Below, one piece after another: positions 50,541 through 62,249 of a stretch of DNA of 64,000 bases. Where the stretch lies: assembly GCA_963931865.1 (NCBI GenBank), contig OZ007516.1, positions 9,045,615 through 9,109,614 of the forward strand, in the 5' to 3' direction. How positions within the stretch are numbered: the stretch's first letter is position 1; the number at the start of each line of letters is the position of its first letter. A program made the position numbers and the translations under genes. A model generated the notes under the pieces. That model was not told where the DNA came from. It made no database searches and saw nothing but the letters and a program-made list of their open reading frames with translations. The DNA is from Axinella damicornis (Eukaryota; Porifera; Demospongiae; Axinellida; Axinellidae).

Positions 50541-50937
50541 GTATCGACTGCTGCATTTTTGTCACCTTGCAAATTTGCAACCAGTTTTATGGGGTGATAC
50601 TATGGCTACTAAAATACAGTGACAGCTGCTATTGGGCAAATTTAATACAAAGCACAATGTCAAGAGGACAGCAACAACTGAATTTGCTATGTACAAGGCT
50701 GTGAAGTTTACATAGATCGTACGTAAGTACTCTATGGAGCAAAGGGCATTGTTCCTTCAAACAAAGATCCTCATCACGTAGCTGCAGCAACACTGAAAAA
50801 TCCAGTAGTTTTAAGTAAACTTCCCAGCCCACAAGTGTAGCCACATCAACTAATGTTGTTGCAGTACTCCATGGAGTATTATATAATCTAGGAGTGGCTA
50901 TGACTCCAAACGTCATTCATTGACATTCCGTACGCTG

Positions 50938-51373
50938 TTATAACACTGTAAAAATCCTGGGTAGATTTAAGCTAGATTCGGTTGCCTGAGTTGCAATTTT
51001 GTGAGTTGCCACACGAACAATACCTTGCTGGATCTGGTGCTGCTGCTCGAGATCTGCACGAACCCAGTACTAAATTTATTGGATACCCATGCAGAGTACG
51101 TGCAGTAACATTCGATCATCATGCTGGCGCCATGTGGGTGCAATATTCACATGATGACGCTATTGGTCAGGAAAATATTCATGTGTAATTGGAACTTAAG
51201 TTACTATATTCATGTTTCAGCTATTGGCTAGCTAGTTGTTGTTGTGGGGCAAAAGCTATTCATACCTTTGTCATTGGATAAACAACTTTTAAGTGACAAA
51301 GGCAGGATCAAGGTCATGGGAAGAGTCATTGCTACCTACTTTGAGTTGAATCAACCATCCGTTTCTTGCAGTG
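50938..51373. mobile_element. 436-bp insert present in unit 1 only
   Basis: Defined by comparison with unit 2, where ACGCTGTT runs directly into GAGTCGTGATAACTG. The edges carry AACACTG and CAGTGTT as short inverted ends, like the CACTG foldback at 999. No coding capacity. Confidence 0.7.
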
Positions 51374-51426
51374 TTGAGTCGTGATAACTGTTAGCTGGCT
51401 ATCACTGGTCAGAAACTAGCAAGACA

Positions 51427-52940
51427 ATGAGAATAGGTGCCATCAAGTTTGCGGTAGTACTACGCCAGTTTTGCTGCATTCATTGTATCCTGCAGGGCCC
51501 AGGGTACATGCGAGAGCCAGGATGCAGATGTCCTGATTCTGGGTACAGGCATGGCTGGGATAGCTGCAGCCAAAACCCTCTCTGACAAAGGAGTGACCAA
51601 CTTTGTCATCCTGGAGGCAAGGGATGAGATTGGAGGGAGAATGAGGGCTGCAGACTTTGCAGGAGTCAAGATCGAACTGGGTGCAAACTGGATCCAAGGA
51701 GTGGACCCATCAGGATCAGGACGGTACAAAGTCAATCCACTCTGGGCTCTCAAGCAGCAGTGTGGCCTGCACGGTGTGTTTAGTGATTACAACTCTTTGG
51801 TGGTGTACAACAGCGCAGGAGAAAATGTCACAGGAGAACTGCCTTGGAGTGAAATAAACACTGCTCTTCAGAAAGTGTCGAATCTGAGCAAGCAGAAGCA
51901 GCAGGAAGGAAAGGATGATATATCCATTAGGGAGGCACTGGTTATGAGCAATTGGAAGCCCACAACTCCTGAGGATAACTTTGTTGATTGGTTTAAGTCA
52001 GATTGGTGTGATGCCATCCCACCTGAAAACTTGTCTCTCTTTGCTTCAGAGGCTGGTGAAATGACGTATGAGGAATTTGGGGAGGGTCTTTTCTTTGTTA
52101 CTGACCAGTGTGGATCTGCATTCATAGTGCGGTGCTTGGCTGATGAATTTCTCCAAGGAGGAGACAATCGCCTTCATCTCAACGTTATAATGTCAGCGCT
52201 GTTGAGTACACTGATGATTGTGTGTGTGCCACTGCCACTGAGAATGGACAGCAAACAAGGTACTGTTCATCATATGGCATACTGACCTTCAGCCTCGGTG
52301 TGCTGCAGCATGGTGTAATATTATTCAATCCACCTCTTTCACAAGAGAAGTTGGATGCCATCAACATGTTCGACTTTGTTCTGTTCCAGAAAGTCTTTGT
52401 CGAGTTCAATGCAACCTTTTGGGACTCTGATGTACAGTTTTTTGGCCGTGCTGTCAATGATCGTGAGAATTATACAATATTTCAACCACTTGGACTATAT
52501 TTTGATCAGCAACCAAATGCACTTTTCGCCACTCTTACAGATGCAACAGGATTTCAAGTTCAAGCACAGCCCATTGAGCTTACAGAGAAGCAGATTCGAC
52601 AAGCTCTAGAAAGTGCCTATGGTGATTTTCAGGCTGAATTAGTCGATATACTTGTACCAGACTGGGCATCTAACCCACTGTACTTTGGAACTAACAGGAA
52701 CTAACAGTCACCAATCAATCTTACGTTGACCTGGCAACTCCCCTTGGCAACCTGTATTTCAGTGGTGAGGCCACCAGTGAATATTACTATGGGTATGTCC
52801 ATGGTGCTTACTTTGCTGGTATTGATACAGCCGATGCTGTACTCGGTGCCCAAACTACCACCAATGGTGCACACATTGAAGCGTTTTTCAATGTCAGAAA
52901 CCTTGCTGTGTTGATTGTAGTGCCTTGGTTGTTTGTATGA
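51427..52940 (+). pseudogene. Polyamine oxidase-like flavoprotein, copy 1, frameshifted
   Basis: Intronless. The product would be a secreted FAD-dependent amine oxidase. After a broken signal peptide comes a GxGxxG-type nucleotide-binding segment (here DVLILGTGMAGIAAAKTL), then EARDEIGGRMRA and GANWIQGVDP, and at the C-terminus the family's LYFSGEATSEYYYGYVHGAY. Compared with copy 2 it has a 4-bp insertion near 51460 that breaks the signal-peptide frame, a 1-bp insertion near 52186, and a rearranged GGAACTAACAGGAACTAACA segment near 52690 that leads to a stop. Three lesions make a pseudogene likely. Confidence 0.85.
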
Positions 52941-53612
52941 ACAGATTAGCCATAGCTAATTAGCTATATCACTACTGAATAGGTAAATTTTGTAACCAAG
53001 TTGCATTTGTTTGCATGGTTTTATGAGACGATGCTATGGCTCTATGGATATCGGGTGTTATTTCTGCTTTATCGCAACCACCAAGTCTGCAAGTCTGCCG
53101 ATCATCAGGTAGATGCAGCTGCCCACGAAATAACTATGGTTCGACTATAGGTATCGACTGCTGCATTTTTGTCACCTTGCAAATTTGCAACTGGTGTTAC
53201 TATGGCTACCACAATACAGTGACAGCTGCTATGGGGCAAATGTAATACAAAGCACAATGTCATGTGGACAGCAACAACTGAATTTGCTATGTACAAGGCT
53301 GTGAAGTTTACATAGATCATAGCTAAGTACTCTATGGAGCAAAGGGCATTGTTCCTTCAAACAAAGATCCTCATCATGTATATCTGAACAGCAACACTGA
53401 CAAATCCAGTAGCTAAGTAAACTTCTCAGCCCTCAAGTGTAGCCACATCAATCAATGTTGTTGCAGTACTCCATGGAGTATTGTCTATTATATATATAAT
53501 CAATGAGTGACTATGACTCCAAACGTCATTCATTGACATTCCCTACGCTGTTGAGTCGTGATAACTGTTAGCTGGCTATCACTGGTCAGAAACTACTTTC
53601 CCTAGCAAGACA

Positions 53613-55117
53613 ATGAGAATAGGTGTCATCAAGTTTGCGGTAGGACTAAGTTTTGCTGCATTCATTGTATCCTGCAAGGCCCAAGGTACATGCGAGAGCC
53701 AGGATGCAGATGTCCTGATTCTGGGTGCAGGCATGGCCGGGATAGCTGCAGCCAAAACTCTCTCTGACAGTGGAGTGACCAACTTTGTCATCCTGGAGGC
53801 AAGGGATGAGATTGGAGGGAGAATGAGAGCCACAGTCTTTGCAGGAGTCAAGATCGAACTGGGTGCAAACTGGATCCAAGGAGTGGACCCATCAGGATCA
53901 GGACGGTACAAAGTCAATCCACTCTGGGCTCTCAAGCAGCAGTGTGGCCTGCAGGGTGTGTTTAGTGATTACAACTCTTTGGTGGTGTACAACAGTGCAG
54001 GAATAAATGTCACAGGAGAACTGCCTTGGAGTGAAATAAACACTGCTCTTGATAACGTGTCGAATCTGAGTAAGCAGAGGCAGGAGGAGGGAAAGGATGA
54101 TATATCCATTAGGGAAGCACTAGTTATGAGTAATTGGAAGCCCACAACTCCTGAGGACAACTTTGTTGATTGGTATAAGTCTGATTGGTGTGATGCCATC
54201 CCACCTGAAAACGTGTCTCTCTTTGCTTCAGAGGCTGGTGAAATGGCGAATGAGGAATTTGGGAGGGTCTTTTCTTTGTTACTGACCAACGTGGATTTGC
54301 ATTCATAGCACGATGCTTGGCTGACGAATTTCTCCGAGAAGGAGACAATCGCCTTCATCTCAATGCCAATGTCAGTGCTGTTGAGTACACTGATGATTGT
54401 GTGTGTGCCACTGCCACTGAGAATGGACAGCAAACAAGGTACTGTTCATCATATGGCATACTGACCTTCAGCCTCAGTGTGCTGCAGCATGGTGTAATAT
54501 CATTCAATCCACCTCTTTCACAAGAGAAGTTGGATGCCATCAACATGTTCGATTTTGTTCTGTTCCAGAAAGTCTTTGTTGAGTTCAATGCAACCTTTTG
54601 GGACTCTGATGTGCAGTTTTTTGGCCGTGCTGTCAGTGATTGTGAGAATTTTACAATGTTTCAACCACTTGGACTGTACTTCAATCAGCAACCAAATGCA
54701 CTTTTTGCCACTCTTACAGGTGCAACAGGATTTCAAATTCAAGCACAGTCCATTGAGCATACAGAGATGTAGATTCGACAAGCTCTAGAAAGTGCCTATG
54801 GTGATTTTCATGCTGAATTAGTTGATATACTTGTAGCATCCAACCCACTGTACTTTGGAACTTACAGCAGCCCAAAAGTTAATGTTACCAATCAATCTTA
54901 TGTTGACCTGGCAGCTCCCCTCGGCAACCTGTATTTCAGTGGTGAGGCCATCAGTGAATATTACTATGCGTATGTCCATGGTGCTTACTTTGCTGGTATT
55001 GATACAGCCAATGCTGTGCTCAGTGCCCAAACTGCCACCAATACTGCACACATTGTAGCGTTTCTCAATGTCAGAATTCTTGCTGTGTTGATTGTAGTGC
55101 CTTGGTTGTTTGTGTGA
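53613..55117 (+). pseudogene. Polyamine oxidase-like flavoprotein, copy 2, one frameshift and one nonsense codon
   Basis: It starts with a clean signal peptide (MRIGVIKFAVGLSFAAFIVS), then the FAD-binding ADVLILGAGMAGIAAAKTL, EARDEIGGRMRA, and the C-terminal FAD motif LYFSGEAISEYYYAYVHGAY, ending VVPWLFV. A GGGG in copy 1 is GGG here (54261-54263), shifting the frame. The codons corresponding to AAG CAG in copy 1 are ATG TAG (stop at 54770-54772). A 9-bp in-frame deletion follows near 54836. The single G loss in a G-run could be a consensus error; the nonsense codon is harder to dismiss. The family oxidises spermine or spermidine to aldehyde and hydrogen peroxide. Confidence 0.85.
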
Positions 55118-55190
55118 ACTGATTAGCCATGATTATATCACTACTGAATAGGTAAATTTTGTAACCAAGTTGCATTTGCTTGCATGGTTT

Positions 55191-55775
55191 TATGACGAAC
55201 TGTACTACTTGGTGATGGACCAATCTGTGCCGCTGAGGAGGTGGGCAATCCATCCAGACTTAATTTAAGAACTACCGGGGTAGTTCAACTTGCTGTCATC
55301 ACGTCACATGCCCAAACAGTTCAGATCTATGGTCTCATCTTCAACAATTTTGTCAGCGGCACGCAACAGCTCATAGCAGGGGTTGCCATGACAATAACTG
55401 TCTGTGCAGATGTTGGAGAATAGGGACAGCATTGCAAGAGATGAGTGTCAATTTGGACTTGAATGGCTCCTTAATTCCGTCTCAGTTATTAAGTTTGGAG
55501 GTGTCATCATATGTGGGCCAGCAACATCACCTCTGCTTGCTCTTGCTGCTCCTGCTCGTGGCCATCACCACATTTCAATTGGCTTTGGCAATGCCAGCTG
55601 TAATGAGGAGGGAGATCTTGCATGCTAGTAGCTATAGCTAGTCAAATATTTCCAGGACAATATAATATTATGTAGCTAGTTTGTTGATTCGTTTATAACA
55701 GGATCGATATACACAGGTATATATACACATGTGTAAACATGTAATTCGTAGTACTGTAGCTATATGTATATGTAA
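55191..55775. other. Flank of unit 2, no gene
   Basis: Frames at 55241-55640 are unremarkable. AT-rich TATA/TAGC sequence leads into the palindromic element. Confidence 0.4.
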
Positions 55776-56621
55776 TAGGATGGTCCACTGTGGTATTTGG
55801 GATTAAGGTTACGGGATACCCAAATGTAATTAACGGCTGATTAATTAAGTGGGCGTGGCTTCCTAGTTTTGCAACTAATGTGGAGCTCGTTCTGGCTCAC
55901 CCTAGTAAGCAAGGCTCACGCACTATGAAGTACAAGAGATGTACCATTGGATGCTGCGGAGATTAGCGGTATAAGCGCTAGGGCACATGCACTGCGTGCA
56001 GTTATCGTACGACTCTGTTACAAAGATTTTTTGACGTCAAATTTTGCAGATAGAAAGGGACATTCAGAGCACAAATCGTACTTTATCGAGACCTACCTTG
56101 CCGATTGTGGTGACAGAGACCATAGTGAAAGCCCGGGGAGGTCTACGATGAGAGATAGAATCGACGGAAGTCGAAAGTGGAAGTCACAGAGGTCAAACCG
56201 TCCCCTTTTCAGCACGTACTACTTCACGGAAAGAGCCGACTATCGCTGTTCAGCTGTCTCTGGCACTGCAACAGGTACCTCACTTTCACTCGCGGTAACA
56301 GCGCACACCCTACACTGAACGGCAGCGAAGACGTTTGACGTCGAAAATCAGTGGCCATCACGAACACGTCTTCACTATGGCAGGACAGCAGCTGCCTTGG
56401 TTAGGCGCATGCGTACAGGAAGTCACGCCCATTTAATTGGCCAAATACAGGAAGTCACGCCCACTTAATTACCTAATTAGTTATTGGGTATCCCGTAACC
56501 TTAATACCACGAGCAATGCAGTCAGGAAGTGTAAAATAGCACGAGGCGAAGCCGAGTGCTATTTACTTCCTGACTGCATTGCGAGTGCTATTAATCCAAA
56601 ATACCACAGTAGACCATCCTA
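55776..56621. mobile_element. Outer palindromic MITE interrupted by a TTAA element
   Basis: The outer arms TAGGATGGTCCACTGTGGTA... (55776-55806) and their inverse ending ACCATCCTA (to 56621) belong together. The remaining interior (56505-56590) is itself a hairpin (GCAATGCAGTCAGGAAGT with its inverse). Without the insert the element would be about 150 bp. Confidence 0.85.
55803..56504. mobile_element. TTAA-flanked non-autonomous transposon (piggyBac/Kolobok-like)
   Basis: TTAA stands at both edges (55803-55806 and 56501-56504). The inverted ends are GGTTACGGGATACCCAA and its inverse. An ORF-like stretch (55947-56318) parallels the truncated copy at 6552-7020. The TTAA target is diagnostic of piggyBac or Kolobok; GG-starting ends favour Kolobok over piggyBac, weakly. 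Confidence 0.85.
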
Positions 56622-57405
56622 TCACAGATTAATCCTACATCTATAAAACCTACAATATAATAGTTCTATACTACACGGTACGCATTAATCTGATATACCA
56701 CTTGGTTAACCAATCAGATTGGTATTACACTTTTTCTCGAGGTACTGCTGTAATAGAAAGCTGATTGGCGAATACTTCGCTTAGTAACGCCGTTGCAGAA
56801 CCTGGTTGCTAGGCAGCCTATACAGCTTACCTTCAGTTGTAGGGTTGAAAAAGGGAGCACGGCTGAAGCGGAGAAAGCGACTGCCTCCAAAGTAAGTTTC
56901 ACGAGTGGATACACCGTAGACGAGCTGCTCGCACGCGCTGTTGAGATGTACATAGCTACGCTCTGGTTCCAAACCTGTACCGAACCAGGACCGACAACCA
57001 CAGCCACGCCTATTGCGTGAAGCGACGCTCGTGCCATGCCGTGACCGTGGCCCGAGTCGCTCGCTAGTGCTTGCTATGCTACCAACCGTGTCTGCTGCGT
57101 GTCGAGGACGCTCCAAGTTTCACCAACGCATCCAACAGCAACACTAAGAAAACCACTGTGATGTAGCTAGCTAAGATGTAGGATTAAGCTATATATAATG
57201 ATGGCCTTGACTGCATGCAGCTCTCCTAATTGGTGGATAAAAGGGGCTTGTATAAAACCTTAGGGCTCAGTAAAGTTGGCACAGAATCGATCGCGGCCCC
57301 AACCAACTGTTATCTGCATGTTATTGGCAGGAATTCATGCGTCGTTTTTCACCAGCCAGTAAGAAGCTACGTAGTCTGCTGTGTCTAGCTACATGCTGAT
57401 TATAG

Positions 57406-57454
<49 letters not shown>

Positions 57455-58004
57455 ACCCCTTTAGGAACATTTTGAAGATGAATAAATCTGGCAGTATAAT
57501 CTTGCAAAACAATAGACAGCGCATTAGCTACATGTAATAATTGAATAATTATGGCAAGCACAACTACATGTATATACGGAATGAGATTAATGTCCGTGGG
57601 GAATCTAGCTGGTTTCAGTTTATCACCACTTGATTCAGAGTTGTTCCTCCCCAGTCACCTGTGTTTGTGTATGGTGTTATGTAAAACCCGTGGAAAATCA
57701 CAGACTTGATGCCAGACGTGTAAAATCATCTAGTTACACCACCAAAATTTTTGCATAATTACCCGAGCACTGCCATAGTGGTTAAACCTGCTTCTGCCAT
57801 GCATGAAGTTCACACGATGTTGGGATGTCCTTCACTTTCATGTGTGCTTGATGTATCACTGAAATTCTAGGCAATAATACCGCATTCCCTATTATAGCTA
57901 CTTCTTGCAGTATTAATGGATGTGAGAGGCCTCTTTCTACCAGGTACATGTATACACATGCATATGTAGTGACACTGGATTATCATTCTCAGTATGCAAA
58001 TAGT
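56622..58004. other. Gene-free stretch with a CpG-rich patch and C45 run
   Basis: 56780-57120 is CpG-rich and has frames open on both strands; I could not tie them to a family. A 45-bp C homopolymer occupies 57410-57454. Confidence 0.4.
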
Positions 58005-58092
58005 TAGCCTCGTTCCCAGTCCCATGTCCAGCTTTCGTCACTTGCAGTACTGCAAGTGACGAAAGCTGGGTGTGGGACTGGGAATGAGGCTA
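58005..58092. repeat. Hairpin MITE of the TAGCCTCG family
   Basis: An 88-bp near-perfect palindrome from TAGCCTCGTTCCCAG to CTGGGAATGAGGCTA. Confidence 0.9.
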
Positions 58093-58225
58093 CTAATGTG
58101 TCACTTGCACAGAACGGAAGTAAATCGGACCTGTAGTTTCATTCTGGGGTTCCACCAGAGGTAGTATGATACTAGTATCCACTCCACAGTTGAAGCTTGC
58201 GAATACTCACGCTAGGAAACAACAC

Positions 58226-60065
58226 CTATATTGGTACAAGAACGATTGATGCATGGATGACAGATCTTGGATCATTAAATGGCTGAACTTCACTGTAACA
58301 TTTGAGTGCATGGGGGAGACAAACAACGTACTTCCCGGTGTTTTGGTTCAGAGTAATGTGGGTTCTTGTAGTCCTCAATCTGTAGAGAATTAATATTCTG
58401 CCATTAAGATACTGCAGGAGCTTGCAAAACATGTCATGACTGATATATATAGTTTCCACAAACTCCAGTTGAATTGATAACAGATTACAAGTCTCCCTGT
58501 CCCTGTGGATACGGCTACCTGACTGTGTCACAATGGCTACCTGAGGGTCATAATGGCTACCTGGCTGTGTCACAATGGCTACCTGGCTGTGTCACAATGG
58601 CTACCTGACTGTTGATGTAGCTCCATAGGGACTTGGTGCTTTCCTTTACTCTCTGCAAAGCAAATACTACAGAGTGAAATCCTAGCAAGTTAATAATAAT
58701 GCAATCATGATTATGGACACGACAGCCAAAGGTTCAACTTGCCATATCTGTCCTTGTCTTCTCAGAGTTGCCCAGGAATGTCCCAAATAGACAGCTGCAT
58801 GCAAACAGATTGCATCTATACATGAACCATACAACCCTCAGACACCTATATAGCAATGAAAACAAGAACAGTTGTTCTGTGTAATTTTGACATAATATTG
58901 TTCCACCTGCTAACTACTCTCTGGACGGGTAAACTATATTTTTCTGTGATGGATGCACACCTTTACTCCAAAAAAAGAGCTGAATGCTTGAGAGGGTACT
59001 GTAAGAGCAGTAGAGAAAGCCACTAGTTCTGCTCTCCGCATGCAGCTAGCGTGGCCAGTTGTATGTACATACACATACCTGTAAAGGTGGTCCAGAATGG
59101 TGACCAAGAAGTGCTCATTGAATTCAAAAGCCTTTGGGAACTGCAAAAGAAAGAGAGAGAGAGTTTCTCCTCATCTTGTGCAGTATTAGCACGCCTACTC
59201 ACCTGCACTGTCATTTGCCATACCCAGTCCACAAACTGCAGGAAGATGGGAGACCTCTGATCGTCACCATAATTCCTGTCCCCATGACCAATGCGCTGCA
59301 GAGGAAAAATAAATAAACCAAATTGCAGTTGTAATATCTTCAATAGAATATCATAGCACACCATGCATAGAGCAACGTCCAAGCATTGTAAATAAGCAGT
59401 GAAGCTGGAGTTCGTACTAGCAAATACGTACATGCATGCTCATTATAATAGCTGAGTACCTTTCCCAGCCTTGTTCCCAGGCCAACGCAGTTTTCGGTTG
59501 CACTGAAATCTGCATGGGCCTGGGAACCAGGCTACTGTGGGAAGAACTATGAATAAAGGCATAGTGGCTTAATGCTTGTCTGTCATCCAGGTATACAATA
59601 CCCACAACAGCCTAGCTATGTGGCAAAGTTACAGACCAAGAGCAGCTGGCACTGCCAAGTCAGCAGTGGAGTTCCTATTTAGGGCCACAGCAGGTACAAT
59701 ATGTGAAGTGTGAGTTCCAGTGAAGTGGTGCTTAAACTATAAGTGGGATTCCACTTATAGTATTAAGCACCACTTCACTGGAATGTGGTAAGTTGGTTAT
59801 ATCAAGAGAGGGCTGTGAACGAGGCTATAGTATAATACATAATTCAACTTCTAATACAAAGAAATTAGCCTACACCGCAAAACGTACCTTTGAGAACATG
59901 TGACCAGATATCCACTCCTTCTCAAGGAGAATCTGAGAGGAAAGCACATACGTACAGAGATCCAGTAATTTAATTATCCCAGTGTATTCGTCGCCATCGA
60001 TATCCATCTCTCTCTTCCTCATATCCACTACGTAGCTCATGTGTCCTTGCCATATACTCACACAT

Positions 60066-60150
<85 letters not shown>

Positions 60151-62130
60151 TACACATACACACACACTCACACACACACTTGCCAGAACACTTTGCTTTG
60201 GTCAGCCGAAGTAAAATCACTACCAAAGCAGTGCGGGAAGGCACTATGCACTTGGCAAACAGGGTTCTATTTACTTGGGGGCTGGGACAGGGGGAAGATT
60301 GTCTCCCAAATACTTCCAAAACACTTCCGCCAATTGAATGATTTAGTGAAAAACAGTTAGGTTAGCCTCGTTCCCAGGCCCATGCAGTTTTGACGAAAAG
60401 CTGGGCATGGGAATGGGAACGAGGCTACGGTTAGTTAGCAACTAGCATGAGAATAATAACTGTATTCATGAGTCACTTCCAGTGTCCATTGAGTATGAGT
60501 ATATGTTCTTCACACTTATTTCCTCCATTTGGAAGTCCTCATACTACATTACACCATTAGCTGGCCAGCTGAAAACGATCTGGTGTTCCCATACCCCCGC
60601 CCAGCTTTTCATCAGCCAGGAATCGCTCTATAACACCACAGCATCATGGGCCCAGAAAATGCTTCTCAAAATTCAGATAGAACCATGCCATATACTCCTG
60701 GTAGGTTGCAGAGCTTATACCTTACGATGCTTGTATGCTGGTGTGTTTAGATCTGCTCTGGTGGACCGGACCGGCTCTGATGCTCATGCAAAGTTAGCTC
60801 TGGTGGAACGGACCGGCTCTGATGCTCATGCAAAGTTAGCACGCACACACGCACGGACACACGCACGCACGCATGTACGCACGCACGCACGCACGCATGT
60901 ACGCACGCACACACACATGGGAGGATGACATGAGAGGATGACATGGGAGGATGACATGGGAGGATGACATGGGAGGATGACATGGGAGGATGACATGGGA
61001 AGATGATATGAGAGGATGACATGAGAGGATGACATGTAAGGATGACATGGGAGGATGACATGGGAGGATGACAAGGGAGGATGACATGGGAGGATGACTG
61101 GGAGGATGACATGGGAGGATGACAAGGGAGGATGACGATGAGGGAGGATGAGGATGAGGGAGGACCTCAGAATTACCATGACATCACAAGATAGGGTACT
61201 GATCATGGTGTGTCAATATGGTCACTACGTACCTGTAGGCACAGGACTGGACAGGTGCCATAACCGTCAGAGCTGCTCTGTGTGTCCACACTGTACGCAC
61301 GCCTGTTCGAGTCTGTTGTGGAACCACTTCACTCTTCAATATTACATTATTTGCTGTGTAGACCACACCTATAGACACCCATCTATGCAGGAGAATTGCT
61401 GAAAGAGCCAGATATGAAACTTCAAGTGGTCCCACCACGGATTCCAGTGGCTGAACAGACAGTGTGGACAAAGAGCAGCTCTGACGGCTACGGCGGCCAT
61501 CCAGTCCTGTATCCACAGGTAGTATTTCATGTGATCACAAAGTTATAAACAGCATGTCTGTAGCAATATCAGATCAAAACCTCCAGAACAAGTGGACTAA
61601 TTTAGCTAGGTCATTGAATGATGTATGCAATGCTGATAGTTCTTTGGCAGTAAGCAAGCACATAACTATAGTACTCAGGTGTTGCCTAATGGGTAAGGTA
61701 TAGTACTCAGGTGTTGCCAAGAACTTAAGCTAATGCCCAACAACTATCATGATACACCAAATTCCAGAGAATCCTGCACACACACACACCAACCTCACCA
61801 TTCTATTAAGCTCTGCTGCAGCGTCATACACTTCCCAACCGTTCTCCGGATAGTCTTCCTTGAAGCCATAGGCAAACACACTTTTGCTATCGCTGGTCGG
61901 AAAGGCCAAATGATGCAATCGGTTGTACATTATATGCATCTCCTCATGTGCAAACTCAGTATGCGCAAGTCCTGGAGGCGAGAAAGAAGTGTTGTGTGTT
62001 TGTGCATGACTAGCTGCAACAGGGAAGAATGCGTGTGACAGCAAGGTGGTTGATCTGTTGTCAGCAATAAACAATGACTGGAAGCTCCCAGCCGTAACTG
62101 CACATAAACTGGACATATTGCCAAACAAGC
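58226..62130 (-). CDS. Myotubularin-related protein (MTMR6/7/8-like), partial; phosphatase core not found
   Basis: Exons seen, 5' to 3': 61799 to about 62130 (GRAM-like, ending [20 protein letters not shown]), 59888-59932 ([15 protein letters not shown]), 59203-59295 ([17 protein letters not shown]), 59079-59140 ([20 protein letters not shown]), 58743-58794 ([14 protein letters not shown]), 58605-58652 ([16 protein letters not shown]) and 58226-58379 ([14 protein letters not shown]). These match MTMR6 blocks in order, and the phases agree. The family removes the 3-phosphate from PI3P and PI(3,5)P2 on endosomes. About 230 residues, including the HCSDGWDRT catalytic loop, should lie between 59932 and 61799 and are not seen. 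The 58743 exon uses a GC donor. The last exon changes frame near its CCCCC. Confidence 0.75.
58512..58618. repeat. 22-bp tandem repeats containing an MTMR splice donor
   Basis: Five units of GGCTACCTGACTGTGTCACA type. The unit next to exon 58605-58652 supplies its CAG/GTAGCC donor; each downstream unit repeats a similar CAG/GTAGCC. Confidence 0.85.
59466..59534. repeat. Hairpin of the TAGCCTCG family in an MTMR intron
   Basis: AGCCTTGTTCCCAGGCC with its inverse ending CCTGGGAACCAGGCT. A second unrelated hairpin (CCAGTGAAGTGGTGCTTAA and inverse) follows at 59715-59783. Confidence 0.75.
60068..60172. repeat. (AC)n microsatellite in MTMR region
   Basis: Over 50 bp of pure CA, then CACATACA variants. 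Confidence 0.95.
60363..60427. repeat. Hairpin of the TAGCCTCG family
   Basis: A 65-bp palindrome, TAGCCTCGTTCCCAGGCCCA and its inverse. Confidence 0.85.
60841..61155. repeat. CGCACGCA tract and 15-bp GAGGATGACATGGGA minisatellite
   Basis: About 75 bp of CGCA-type repeats is followed by about 16 units of GGGAGGATGACAT. Long frames are repeat-driven. Confidence 0.95.
61246..61512. repeat. Imperfect inverted repeat, about 100-bp arms
   Basis: AGGACTGGA...CCGTCAGAGCTGCTCTGTG...CCACACTGT at 61246-61300 is inverted at 61450-61512. The arms are about 80 percent alike. It lies where the MTMR catalytic exons would be expected. Confidence 0.7.
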
Positions 62131-62249
62131 TTGCGCTACATACGTATACCAAACTTGATGATAATACTTTCACACACATCTGCACACAGTGAGTCACACC
62201 ATGGATAATAGAGCACGGGGAACTGGATTGGGAAACGTACGTTTCCAGG

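Larger units (their letters stand above)
50541..55190 (+). repeat. Tandem segmental duplication carrying the polyamine oxidase copies
   Basis: Unit 1 (50541 to about 52990) and unit 2 (53151 to about 55190) match along their length, including about 390 bp of upstream flank. The offset changes from about 2.61 kb to 2.19 kb because unit 1 carries a 436-bp insert at 50938-51373. The units look roughly 90-95 percent identical by eye. Confidence 0.9.

Noticed and set aside
56781..57116. CpG-rich coding region
   Set aside because: Frames are open on both strands because of composition; no family features.
60182..60319. Missing MTMR exon reading [13 protein letters not shown]
   Set aside because: Only VP matches the family block and no clean acceptor precedes it.
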